Shown one piece after another: positions 51,923-60,600 of a stretch of 64,000 bases of DNA (positions are counted from its first letter, which is position 1; each line of letters begins with the position of its first letter). The translations under genes and the position numbers were made by a program. The DNA comes from Dysosmobacter segnis (GTDB taxonomy: Bacteria > Bacillota > Clostridia > Oscillospirales > Oscillospiraceae): NCBI RefSeq assembly GCF_014297285.1, contig NZ_JACOQI010000001.1:372001-436000 (forward strand). The letters are read 5' to 3'. The notes beneath the pieces were generated by a model, which did no database searches, was not told where the DNA came from, and saw nothing but the letters and a program-made list of their open reading frames with translations.

Positions 51923-52881
51923 ACAGCTTTATCCCCTGGGTAGGCGGCAAGGGCAAGCTGCTGTGGATCATCAACAAGCTGATGCCGGACCACTATAAGC
52001 GTTTCATCGATGTATTCGGCGGCAGCGGCACAGTGACAATGAGCCGTCCTATCCAGCGGGGCTGTATGGAGGTCTACAATGACTACAACGGAAATCTAAC
52101 GAACCTCTTCTGCTGCGTGAAAAACCGTACCATGGCGCTCTTAGCGGAATTGGGGTTCCTGCCGCTGAACACACGGGATGACTTCAACGTCCTCTATAAA
52201 TTTTTCTCAAAGGATGAGATCACGGATGATTATCTGCAGGAGGAAATGGATCTGACTGAGGTATTCTTAGATCCTCCCGACGCGGAAGCCATCCGTGCCC
52301 TCATGTTGGAACGCGCGCCACGCGGAGATATTCGACGTGCCGCGGATTACTTCAAGCTGGTGCGATACAGTTTCAGCGGCGGCGCCAAGTCCTTTGGCGG
52401 TAAGCCCTGCGATATCCGCCGCTTCTTCCATCTGATTTGGGAGTGCTCCCGCAGGCTGGCCAATGTTGTCATTGAGAATAAGGACTTTGAGGAGCTGATT
52501 CGCCAATATGACAGGAAGAATGCCGTACTTTACTGCGATCCGCCCTACTATATGGCAGAGGGCTGCTATCCGGTAGAGTTTCCGCTGAAGGATCACCAGC
52601 GGCTTCACGATGTGCTCATCGGGAGTGAGGGGTACTTTATTGTTTCGTATAACTATCAGGAATACATTTGCGATCTCTATCAAGATGGCTGCTTTATTTT
52701 CCGGACCTCGCGCCCAAATAGTATGTCGCAAAAGGCAGGAAGTGAATATGAGGAAATCATCATCACGAACTATGATCCCCGTAAGGCTTGCTGGCAGCTC
52801 TCCTTGGAAAACCTGCTGGGCGGTGACGGCGATACCCGCTATGAGATGATCCACGAGCCAAAGTGCCCATTGAAATGTTAA
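51919..52881 (+). CDS. Dam-family DNA adenine N6-methyltransferase
   Basis: 320 residues, D12 class. The SAM motif is FIPWVGGKGKLLWIINKLMP and FIDVFGGSGTVTMSRP; catalytic motif IV is YCDPPYY near residue 213. It methylates an adenine in a short site. No partner nuclease is adjacent, so it is an orphan methylase, likely protecting the element from host restriction or masking its DNA. The start is TTG at 51919 overlapping the previous gene, with AAGAAGG upstream. Confidence 0.92.
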   Translation: MNSFIPWVGGKGKLLWIINKLMPDHYKRFIDVFGGSGTVTMSRPIQRGCMEVYNDYNGNLTNLFCCVKNRTMALLAELGFLPLNTRDDFNVLYKFFSKDEITDDYLQEEMDLTEVFLDPPDAEAIRALMLERAPRGDIRRAADYFKLVRYSFSGGAKSFGGKPCDIRRFFHLIWECSRRLANVVIENKDFEELIRQYDRKNAVLYCDPPYYMAEGCYPVEFPLKDHQRLHDVLIGSEGYFIVSYNYQEYICDLYQDGCFIFRTSRPNSMSQKAGSEYEEIIITNYDPRKACWQLSLENLLGGDGDTRYEMIHEPKCPLKC

Positions 52882-52910
52882 ACAAATCAAAAAAAGAGGA
52901 GGCAAACATC

Positions 52911-53432
52911 ATGAAATTCCATTTGAACCATGACCCCGCAAACAAGACCCTTACCATCCCCCGCGCCGCGCTGCAGCTCTCCGACCTTGCAGATGTCAGC
53001 GACCTGATCCTCCATACCGACAGCGGCTGTGTTCTGCTGCTGCCGGGAGATCCCACCGTGGCAGAGCTGCTGAAAACCATTTCTCTGCTTTCCACCGTAA
53101 CGCCGCAGCTGATCTCCCGTCTGGCGGAGCGAAGCCAGATGGCGATGGAGACCGGAATGACGGAAACGGCGTGCGGCGCCTGTGAACGCAAACCCCAATG
53201 CTCCGGCCTTGAAATTCCACCCTGTCAGCTGGCGGAGGCGGGGATCTCGCCCACTGCCGCGCTGGAGTCCTTTGTAGAGGAGGGCAGAATCATCGTGCAG
53301 GCAGCGGAGAAAACCGCCGCGGATGTGCTCATCGACGAGCTGGACGATGATGTTCGCACCATGCTGGAGGATTCCGGTGTGCGGATGGAGGGAGTATGCC
53401 GCCTGCTGGAAAAGGAGGAGATCTCAGAATGA
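52911..53432 (+). CDS. ICE protein with CxxC pairs, unknown
   Basis: 173 residues. The N-terminal half (LTIPRAALQLSDLADVSDLI, GCVLLLPGDPTVAELLKTIS) resembles a beta-rich AbrB-like module in outline only; the middle has TACGACERKPQCSGLEIPPC with four Cys, probably metal-binding; the end is acidic and helical. GAGGAGG precedes the ATG at 52911. The stop overlaps the DUF3849 gene start. It lacks the Met-rich tail of the other small proteins. Confidence 0.65.
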   Translation: MKFHLNHDPANKTLTIPRAALQLSDLADVSDLILHTDSGCVLLLPGDPTVAELLKTISLLSTVTPQLISRLAERSQMAMETGMTETACGACERKPQCSGLEIPPCQLAEAGISPTAALESFVEEGRIIVQAAEKTAADVLIDELDDDVRTMLEDSGVRMEGVCRLLEKEEISE

Positions 53433-54160
53433 ATGACACCTATCTCTACCCCTATTCCTCCGCCGAGGCGAGAGATCGGGACGAGCTTCCTCTCTGGCGG
53501 GAGAGCCACAAGGCGAACATCGCCTGCCGCAACACCATCGAGGACGCCATCCGTCAGAATTTCGACGGAATGCATCTGGACAAGGACTGTATCACGCCGG
53601 TGCTGGAGGAATACGGCTACAAGCGCACCGCGTGGGTGCTTGCCAACACCCTGCACGAGCTCAAGTGGGACGGGCGCTTCGGACATGCCAACAAGCAGTG
53701 GGCGGAGCGCGTCTGTATCCCCAAAGACATCAACCGCAACAGCGACTTTGTTGTCCGAAGCCATCCGGCCGTGCTGGATGGCTTCGTCACTTTCTACCGC
53801 AAAGCGGTGCAGGCGTTAAATCTGTTTGGCGCGGAGCACTGCGTTGGTGACCGCGCGAAGCAGGACTTCACCGGCAAGGTGCTGGTGCTGTCGCCGGAGG
53901 CGCTGCGGGAGCAGTATTGGGGGCAGGAAAACCAGCTCTGGTATGCTCGGAGCGGTTTTGGCTGCGAGCCGCATTCCAGTGGTCGAGCAGTCTTTGCCAC
54001 CTGCCTCTCGGACGGTGAAACAGCCAGATGGAACCGGGAGGATTTCATCGGCGTACTGGATGACAAGTTCCTGCCCGACTGGGCGCGGGAAAAACTGGAG
54101 GAGATGATGACACAGGAACAGACGGACGCCCCCACTATGGGCGGTATGAAAATGAAGTGA
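53429..54160 (+). CDS. DUF3849-domain ICE protein with MGG tail
   Basis: 243 residues. The DUF3849 part spans most of the first 130 residues (YLYPYSSAEARDRDELPLWR, IACRNTIEDAIRQNFDGMHL, VLANTLHELKWDGRFGHANK). The remaining part is a second module ending in AREKLEEMM. The tail is APTMGGMKMK, but here MGG does not serve as a ribosome site (a separate GGAGG follows the stop). AAAGGAGGAG precedes the start. DUF3849 proteins are typical of polyvalent conjugative-element accessory proteins; function unknown. Confidence 0.8.
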   Translation: MNDTYLYPYSSAEARDRDELPLWRESHKANIACRNTIEDAIRQNFDGMHLDKDCITPVLEEYGYKRTAWVLANTLHELKWDGRFGHANKQWAERVCIPKDINRNSDFVVRSHPAVLDGFVTFYRKAVQALNLFGAEHCVGDRAKQDFTGKVLVLSPEALREQYWGQENQLWYARSGFGCEPHSSGRAVFATCLSDGETARWNREDFIGVLDDKFLPDWAREKLEEMMTQEQTDAPTMGGMKMK

Positions 54161-54173
54161 GGAGGATATTTGC

Positions 54174-54794
54174 ATGAGCATGACCTATTACACCGTGGAC
54201 GATCTCCGCCCCGGAAGACCCGGCTGGGGTGTGAAACGTTTTTCCGCGTTGAATGATGCGATCTCCCATTACCGGTCTCTCCCTATGGATGGGGCCCGCG
54301 TCCTCGGCATGGCGGATGATGCCCACGCCTATGAGCTCATCCGCTGTGTGCGTCTTTTCCCCGGCGATGCCCAGGGCGAGGATGTGCTGGCGGCAGATCA
54401 CTGGCACGGCGGCTTGACGAAAAAGAACGCTGCCCTGAAAGACGCGCTGGATGTTTGCTTGGAAAGCCTGCGTCCCCGCTTTCTGCTGGAGCCGGAGCGC
54501 CTGATCCCCGTTCCCCAGCGCAAGAAGCTGCGGAAAGAACTGCGGGAGGCCCTTCTCTGGCAGGGCTATGAGGAAAACTATGAGTCTGCCATCCGCTCCG
54601 TCTTTGTGGGCGGCGTTGGCTGGCTCTCGCCCCAGGATGTGAAAAAGCAGCGGCAGCTTCCTCTGGTGCTGCGCTATCGGGTGGACGGCATGACGAAGGA
54701 TGGGGCCTACCTCTCCTTAGAAGTGGAGCCTTGGGAATATGACCTCCTGCTGGAGCAGACAAGAGATCACTATAAAATGAAGAAAAGAGGATAA
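54174..54794 (+). CDS. YodL-like ICE protein
   Basis: 206 residues. The first 60 residues (YYTVDDLRPGRPGWGVKRFS, ALNDAISHYRSLPMDGARVL) look like the YodL-type module at the front of DUF4316 ICE proteins, where a Leu-rich motif sets a position in a multi-domain effector. The rest is unknown. GGAGGATATTTGC precedes the ATG. Its end KMKKRG is only faintly like the shared tail. Similarity is by pattern only. Confidence 0.5.
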   Translation: MSMTYYTVDDLRPGRPGWGVKRFSALNDAISHYRSLPMDGARVLGMADDAHAYELIRCVRLFPGDAQGEDVLAADHWHGGLTKKNAALKDALDVCLESLRPRFLLEPERLIPVPQRKKLRKELREALLWQGYEENYESAIRSVFVGGVGWLSPQDVKKQRQLPLVLRYRVDGMTKDGAYLSLEVEPWEYDLLLEQTRDHYKMKKRG

Positions 54795-54798
54795 CAAC

Positions 54799-55716
54799 AT
54801 GAAACGAATGCTTTCCCTTTGCGCCGCGGCGCTGTGCCTGACCTTGACGCTGACGCCCACCGCGCTGGCGGCGGACTTTGAGCCTGCGGTACCGAACGCC
54901 AAGGTCTGCTACCCCACCGCCATCGTTCGCGGTGACGATGGCACGGAACTGAAAAAGATCTATGATCTGAGCCCCGAAGACGATCCTGCCGGTATCCCCC
55001 GCTCGGACTTCCGTCAGGACGGCTTTCACTACACCCTGACGGACCTTCTGAAGCAGGAACTTCCGGAAAATGAGAGCCGCCAGCACACGGAGCACATTTC
55101 CGTTGAAAGTGCCAAAAAAGATATGGAATCTGTATTGGCGCTGCTGCCGCAGGAGCGGGAATTCATCACGGATGACGGGCTTATGGGAACCCTGACACTC
55201 CGACTTGATACCGTGCAGGTGGAGCCGTCCGGCTACGGCAGCTCCACCAAGGAAATCACCACCAAGCGCAGCTATCCTAACCTTGCCGAGCAGGATACGC
55301 AGTATCTTCCCAAAACCATTACGGAAAACGGCAAGACCCTGACGCTCACGGACATCCAGTGGCAGACGGACAATACCGCCAATCTGGACGGCTACGCCGT
55401 GGCGGATCGCTACACGGCCGTTGCCACCTATTCCGGCAGTGCCACCAGCAGCTATGTCAAGGGCTACACCGTCACGGCGGACTACGCTGGGACCGTCAGC
55501 CGGATTGCCTTGAACCGAGTCCGCTATGTTGCCATCTTTGAGGGAACGCCCATCCAGCCCACGGAGCCTGCGGAGACACCCGCCACAGCGTCCGCGTTCC
55601 GTTGGTCTTATGTGCTCATCCCCATCGGTGTCGTGGCTGCGGCAGGTGCGTGTGTCGGCGGCGCACTGCTGGTGAAGCACAGAAAAGAAAACGCGGATGA
55701 GGAGGATACAGAATGA
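54799..55716 (+). CDS. Secreted protein with C-terminal membrane anchor (ICE surface module)
   Basis: 305 residues. A signal peptide ends at LTPTALAA (residue 24); the extracytoplasmic part is beta-rich and Thr/Asp-rich; a single C-terminal helix (SYVLIPIGVVAAAGACVGGA, about 270-292) with KHRKENADEE beyond it anchors the protein. No LPxTG. It is the first gene of the surface module, overlapping the sortase gene by 4 bases (ATGA). Perhaps a partner of the sortase or a pilus base protein; unknown. Confidence 0.7.
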   Translation: MKRMLSLCAAALCLTLTLTPTALAADFEPAVPNAKVCYPTAIVRGDDGTELKKIYDLSPEDDPAGIPRSDFRQDGFHYTLTDLLKQELPENESRQHTEHISVESAKKDMESVLALLPQEREFITDDGLMGTLTLRLDTVQVEPSGYGSSTKEITTKRSYPNLAEQDTQYLPKTITENGKTLTLTDIQWQTDNTANLDGYAVADRYTAVATYSGSATSSYVKGYTVTADYAGTVSRIALNRVRYVAIFEGTPIQPTEPAETPATASAFRWSYVLIPIGVVAAAGACVGGALLVKHRKENADEEDTE

Positions 55717-56495
55717 AAAAGATTTTGACTTTCGCGCTTGCCGTCAGTATGATGGCATCCCTTGCGGCCAGTGCCTCGGCGCTGGAATACAGCATTGCCC
55801 CTCCGAAGGACTTTGACTTTGGCAGGGATACATCTATTGAGGTCATCCACACGGCGGATGGCGGCGCTACGAAAAACGCCGACATGAGCAAAAACGCCGC
55901 GCTCATTCCGCCTGCATTTGGCTCGGAGAGCATGAACGCCCTCCACGCCGGCGAGTACCTCACGCCCAACCTTGCCCCCGGCGGTATTCCCGCGTCCGGC
56001 GCGGTCATTGGCGGCAGCGCCATCGGCGTTGTCACACCCGGCAGCACGGTGAATGGCGGCAGCGGCTATCAGCCCGCCGTGCTGTTCACGGAGGTGACAA
56101 GCGACCTCTACTACAAAAAAGGCTCCCTCGGCAGGCTGGAGATCCCCGCGCTGGATCTGAGCGTCCGCATTTATCAGGGAACGGACAGCAAGATGCTTGC
56201 CAAGGGCGTCGGGCACTTTGAGGACACCTCCATCTGGAACGGCAACGTCTGCCTCGCCGCCCATAACCGCGGCGCCAACAGCTACTTCGGCCAGATCCAC
56301 ACGCTGGACATCGGAGACAAAATTACCCTGACCACCAAGCTGGGCACCCGTACTTACAAGGTAACGGATGTTTTCAAGGTCAGCGAGACAGACCGCAGTG
56401 GTCTTGCGGACTCCGGCGAAAATATGCTGACGCTCTACACCTGCGTCCGCAACCAGCGGGACCAGCGGTGGTGTGTCACCGCAGCGGAGGTCTGA
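55713..56495 (+). CDS. Sortase (class D-like) of the ICE
   Basis: 260 residues. The signal peptide is MKKILTFALAVSMMASLAAS. The sortase fold has His184 in LAAHNRG, Cys244 in LTLYTCVRNQRDQRWCV and Arg252, the catalytic triad. Loops with GGIPASGAVIGGSAIGVV precede the core. It cuts LPxTG-like motifs and joins the protein to a nucleophile, probably the large adhesin downstream. No membrane anchor beyond the signal peptide is visible, so it may be released or held by complex formation. Confidence 0.85.
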   Translation: MKKILTFALAVSMMASLAASASALEYSIAPPKDFDFGRDTSIEVIHTADGGATKNADMSKNAALIPPAFGSESMNALHAGEYLTPNLAPGGIPASGAVIGGSAIGVVTPGSTVNGGSGYQPAVLFTEVTSDLYYKKGSLGRLEIPALDLSVRIYQGTDSKMLAKGVGHFEDTSIWNGNVCLAAHNRGANSYFGQIHTLDIGDKITLTTKLGTRTYKVTDVFKVSETDRSGLADSGENMLTLYTCVRNQRDQRWCVTAAEV

Positions 56496-56608
56496 ATCTT
56501 TCTCCCTTTTGCCGAATCAGTTCTGTTCGACTTCTGCCCCTTACTTGTGATATGGTGAAGCTGCGAAGAAGATTTTCACACATACACAGTTAGAATGGAG
56601 GCAGAAAG

Positions 56609-57577
56609 ATGAACGAGAGCAAAAATGTGAGAAAGAATGTCAGTATGATGCTCACCGGCATGGTGATCGGCGCGGCACTGACCGGCGGCTCTATCGCGGT
56701 CGCGGCCGGGATCACGGCGGAACCTACCTGGCAGCCCATCTTTGTGGATGGTCAACAGGTGGAAATGGAAGCCTACAACATTGCGGGACACAACTATGTG
56801 AAGCTGCGGGACATGGGCGAACAGGTCGGTTTCAATGTGTATTGGAACGCCGGAGTCCAAATCGACACCGGGCATCCATACACGGGGATCGCCCCTGCCG
56901 CATCCGGTATCCGCGTCAGCAGCTACAAGGGCAGCACCCTCCGCCCCGGAGACCGCAGCGGCTTGAATATCAGTCCCAGTGAGGAAATAAAAAGCGTGGT
57001 CTCCACACGGCCCGACATCATCCGCGTTGAAAATACCTCCGGCTTCTGGACCGCTATCGCGGTCAGCAGCGGCACAGCCGATGTGGTCGTGACCGATCAG
57101 CATGGCAAAACCGCCGCTTTAACGCTGACAGTGGCCGATGGCAAACAGAGCGCAAGCGTCCCGGAATCCGGCGCCAGTCAGACAGACGCGGCACGGCAGG
57201 AGATCGTCCGGCTGGTCAACCAGGTGCGCCGGGAAAACGGTGTGTCGGAGCTGACGGTCAACGCGGCTCTGATGGACGCGGCGCAGCATTGCGCGTCCCT
57301 GCGTGTCACATACCACCAGAATAAGGTGGAGTGCGAGACGGTTGCGGCTGCTGGGTATCCCCATGGATTTGGATCGAACATCACCGCATTCGCAAATGTG
57401 CCCGCCTCTGAGATCGCAGGGCGGGCGGTAGAGAATTGGCGGAATTCTCCCGGCCACTTCCAGACGATGATAAACCCTGATTGCGACACCATCGGCGTTG
57501 GGATCTCAACTGATGAGGGCGGAACGATCTGCTTCCTGTTCGCCGGTGATCCCAACGCGCACAATCCCTACGCATAA
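56609..57577 (+). CDS. CAP-domain (SCP) surface protein with stalk-like N-terminus
   Basis: 322 residues. An N-terminal hydrophobic helix MMLTGMVIGAALTGGSIAVAA acts as signal or anchor. Residues about 40-95 look like the copper-amine-oxidase/stalk module (VDGQQVEMEAYNIAGHNYVK, LRDMGEQVGFNVYWNAG); then comes an Ig-like BIG-type domain, and a CAP domain at the C-terminus (VNQVRRENGVSELTVNAALM, AFANVPASEIAGRAVENWRN, HFQTMINPD). CAP domains bind or cut surface substrates. It stands in its own region (56496-56608, no gene) with AATGGAGG upstream. Confidence 0.88.
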   Translation: MNESKNVRKNVSMMLTGMVIGAALTGGSIAVAAGITAEPTWQPIFVDGQQVEMEAYNIAGHNYVKLRDMGEQVGFNVYWNAGVQIDTGHPYTGIAPAASGIRVSSYKGSTLRPGDRSGLNISPSEEIKSVVSTRPDIIRVENTSGFWTAIAVSSGTADVVVTDQHGKTAALTLTVADGKQSASVPESGASQTDAARQEIVRLVNQVRRENGVSELTVNAALMDAAQHCASLRVTYHQNKVECETVAAAGYPHGFGSNITAFANVPASEIAGRAVENWRNSPGHFQTMINPDCDTIGVGISTDEGGTICFLFAGDPNAHNPYA

Positions 57578-57602
57578 CCTACGCATAACACAATATGCTC
57601 AC

Positions 57603-57637
57603 ATGGCCTTCCAGCATTGCCGGAAGGCCATTTTTTA
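57603..57637 (+). terminator. Terminator-like hairpin before the adhesin gene
   Basis: ATGGCCTTCC, 9-base loop, GGAAGGCCAT, then TTTTT. Beyond it is a 12-base direct repeat ATGAGCAAATCT (57637 and 57650), then the ribosome site. Confidence 0.8.
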
Positions 57638-57682
57638 TGAGCAAATCTTATGAGCAAATCTAAAAAGAAAGGTCAAATAACG

Positions 57683-60600
57683 ATGAAAAAGACATGGCAT
57701 TCATTGAAAAATCGCGTGACCGCGATGCTGCTGGCCCTGATCTGCGTCCTCGGCCTGCTCCCCACTGCCGCGCTTGCGGCGGGGGCCGACACCATCAAGC
57801 TGGAGCGGTTCGGCATGAGCGGTGTTTCCTATCAGTCTGCCAGCCTTGGCAGATGCACAATGCACCAGATGTATTACGGCGTGGCCGGAAAGACCTCCGT
57901 GGGCTTCTGCGGGACGAAGGGCGGCGGCATGGGCACCTCCCTGATCGGACAGACCTGGGGCGATCCGAAGCCCGTCACCGATCCCACCGTTAAAATGATG
58001 ATGGCCTATTACTACGCCCACTCTCTCGGCATCTTCACGGACAAGGCCCACGCCCTTGGCGTGGATGACATCTGGGATTCCGGTTATAGCTGGTACATGA
58101 ACGCCTGGGTGCAGGCAATCGTGTGGCGGTATAAGGACGGCTCCCTGGGTGATCCCGCCACTGCCTGTGCGGAGGAATTGATGTACGTCTGGAACTCGCT
58201 GAAGGGCGCAAGTTATACCAGCATCGACCAGACCTGCGACGGCGCCACATTCCGGGACCGGGCGAAATATATCCTGGATCTTGGCAAGCAGGATGTTTGG
58301 GGCGATTGCGCCGTAAAAGAGTATTCCTTCACCGGCGCGGGCTCTGCCGCCCACCCCGCCAGCACCGTCCAGAGCGTTATGATCGGCAGTCTTACCGTCA
58401 CAAACGAGCAGTACAAGCTGGTGATCAAGAAGGTGGACGCCACCAACCCCACCAAGGGCCTTGCCGGAGCGCGGTTCCATGTGGAATCCACCAACGGCTC
58501 CTTCTCCAGGGACATCGTCACCGGCGCGGATGGCACCTATACCGTCTCTCCCTTGGACGCCGGAACCTACGCTGTAACGGAAACGGTGGCTCCGAACGGC
58601 TACGAGATCGACAACGCGGGGCCTGAATATGTGGTCCTGCCGAACAGCGGCAGCAGCACCGTGACGATCACCTTTACGGATACCCCCACCGTCACCGCCA
58701 GCGGCAAGATCCGCAAGGTGGACGCGGACGATCCCACCAGAGGTCTCGCGGGCGCGGTCATCAAGATCACCGGCGTGGATAACAATTTCACCGGCACCTA
58801 TACCACCGGAGCGGGCGGCGCACTCACGGATGTGCCTTGGGATACCATGCCCATCGGCAGCTATGTGGCGGAAGAAGTGACGCCGCCCAACGGCTACTCT
58901 CTGAGCAAGGACGCCGGCAAAGTCCGTCAGGAATTCTATTGGGACGGCAAAAGGGACGTATCTCTCGTTTTTGAGAATGACGCGAAGGTAAAGATCCAGC
59001 TCATCAAGCTGAACGACGCCAACAGCCCCCTCCCCGGTGCGGTATTCCACGTCCTCCGGGACGGGCAGCTGGTCGGCACGGAGGTCACAGACGCGTCCGG
59101 CAGGATCACCGTCCCCCACGTGACGGAGGGGATGTACGCCTTTGTGGAGGTCAGCGCTCCCGCCCCCTACGCCAAGCTGACCGCCCCCGTCTGCGCCCAT
59201 GTGGATCAGGCTACCGTCAATAGCGGCGGCACTGTGACCGTAACGGCGAAGGATTTGAAACTCCCGAATCTGACCATCCAGAAGCTGGATAAGCAGACCA
59301 AGCAGCCCATCCCCGGCACGGTTTTTGAGATCAAGGGCATCCATTACGGCTATCATCAGGACGTCACCACCGGGCCGGACGGCAAGGCGGTTCTCACCGC
59401 GATCCCTGTTGACAGCTATGAGGTAAAGGAAACATCCGTCCCTGACCCCTATGTGGTGGGCGGCGAGATGATCCAGACCATTTACCTCGGCCCCGGTGAC
59501 GATCAAAACCTCGTATTTGAAAACCTGAAAATGCCCCGGCTGACCGTCACCAAAATCGACGCGGAGGATTCCAAGCCCATCCCCGGCACCGTGTTCACCG
59601 TGGAGGGCATCGACAGTGATTTCTCCGCCGATTGGACCACCGGTGAGGACGGCACGGTGACTGACCGCGTGGCCCCCGGCAGTTACAAAATTACAGAAAA
59701 GTCTGTTCCCGCTCCGTACTACCTGCCCAGCAAAAACGCCGACCGGGAGCAGACCGTCAGCCTGAACGCCGGTGACGAGGTGAATGTCACTTTCAAGAAT
59801 CGGAAAATGCCCCAGCTCACCATCTACAAGGAGGACAGCGTGGCGGGCGCGCCTGTGGAGGGAGCCAAGTTCCACATCACCTACACCAGCAGCGGCGAAT
59901 CCGCCGAGGCTCCCGGCACCATCGATTACGGAAATATCCTCACAGATGCCAAGGGCGAGATCCGGCTCCATGAGCAGGGCAAGCAGCTCTATCCCGGCGA
60001 GTACACCGTGACAGAAGTGGAACCCGCTCCCGGCTTCCAGATGAAGGAACCCTCCACCCAGAAGATCATCCTCCACGGCAGCGAGAGCAAGACCCTGACC
60101 TTCCAGAATACCCCGCTGAACGCCATTGTTGTCGAGAAGTACGACAGTGTGACCCATGAGGCGCTCCCCGGCTGCGCCTTCCAGCTGCGGTTTTTGGGCG
60201 GCACCTCCGGCACCGGCGGCACGACCATTGGGCAGAAGGTCACTGGCAAGAACGGCACCGCCATCTGGACGGGGCTGAAAAGCGGCACCTATATCGTGGA
60301 GGAGGTTGACCCTGCTGATGGGTACAGCATCATCAACGCCTCGGAAACGATCTATCTGGCGGACAGCGGTGAGCAGAGTGTGGTCACTGTCCGTTTTGAC
60401 AACGCCCCGGACGGCATTCTCCTGATCCGCAAGGTCTGTTCCGTAAACCCCAGCGTGACTCTCGCCAACGCGGAATTCAAGATCACCTACGCGGACGGTG
60501 CGCTGATTGGGGACAGCAACGGCATCTTCCGGACGGATGAGCACGGCGAGATCCGTATCCCCGGCCTGAAACCCGGCAAGAGCGTCATTGTGACGGAAAC

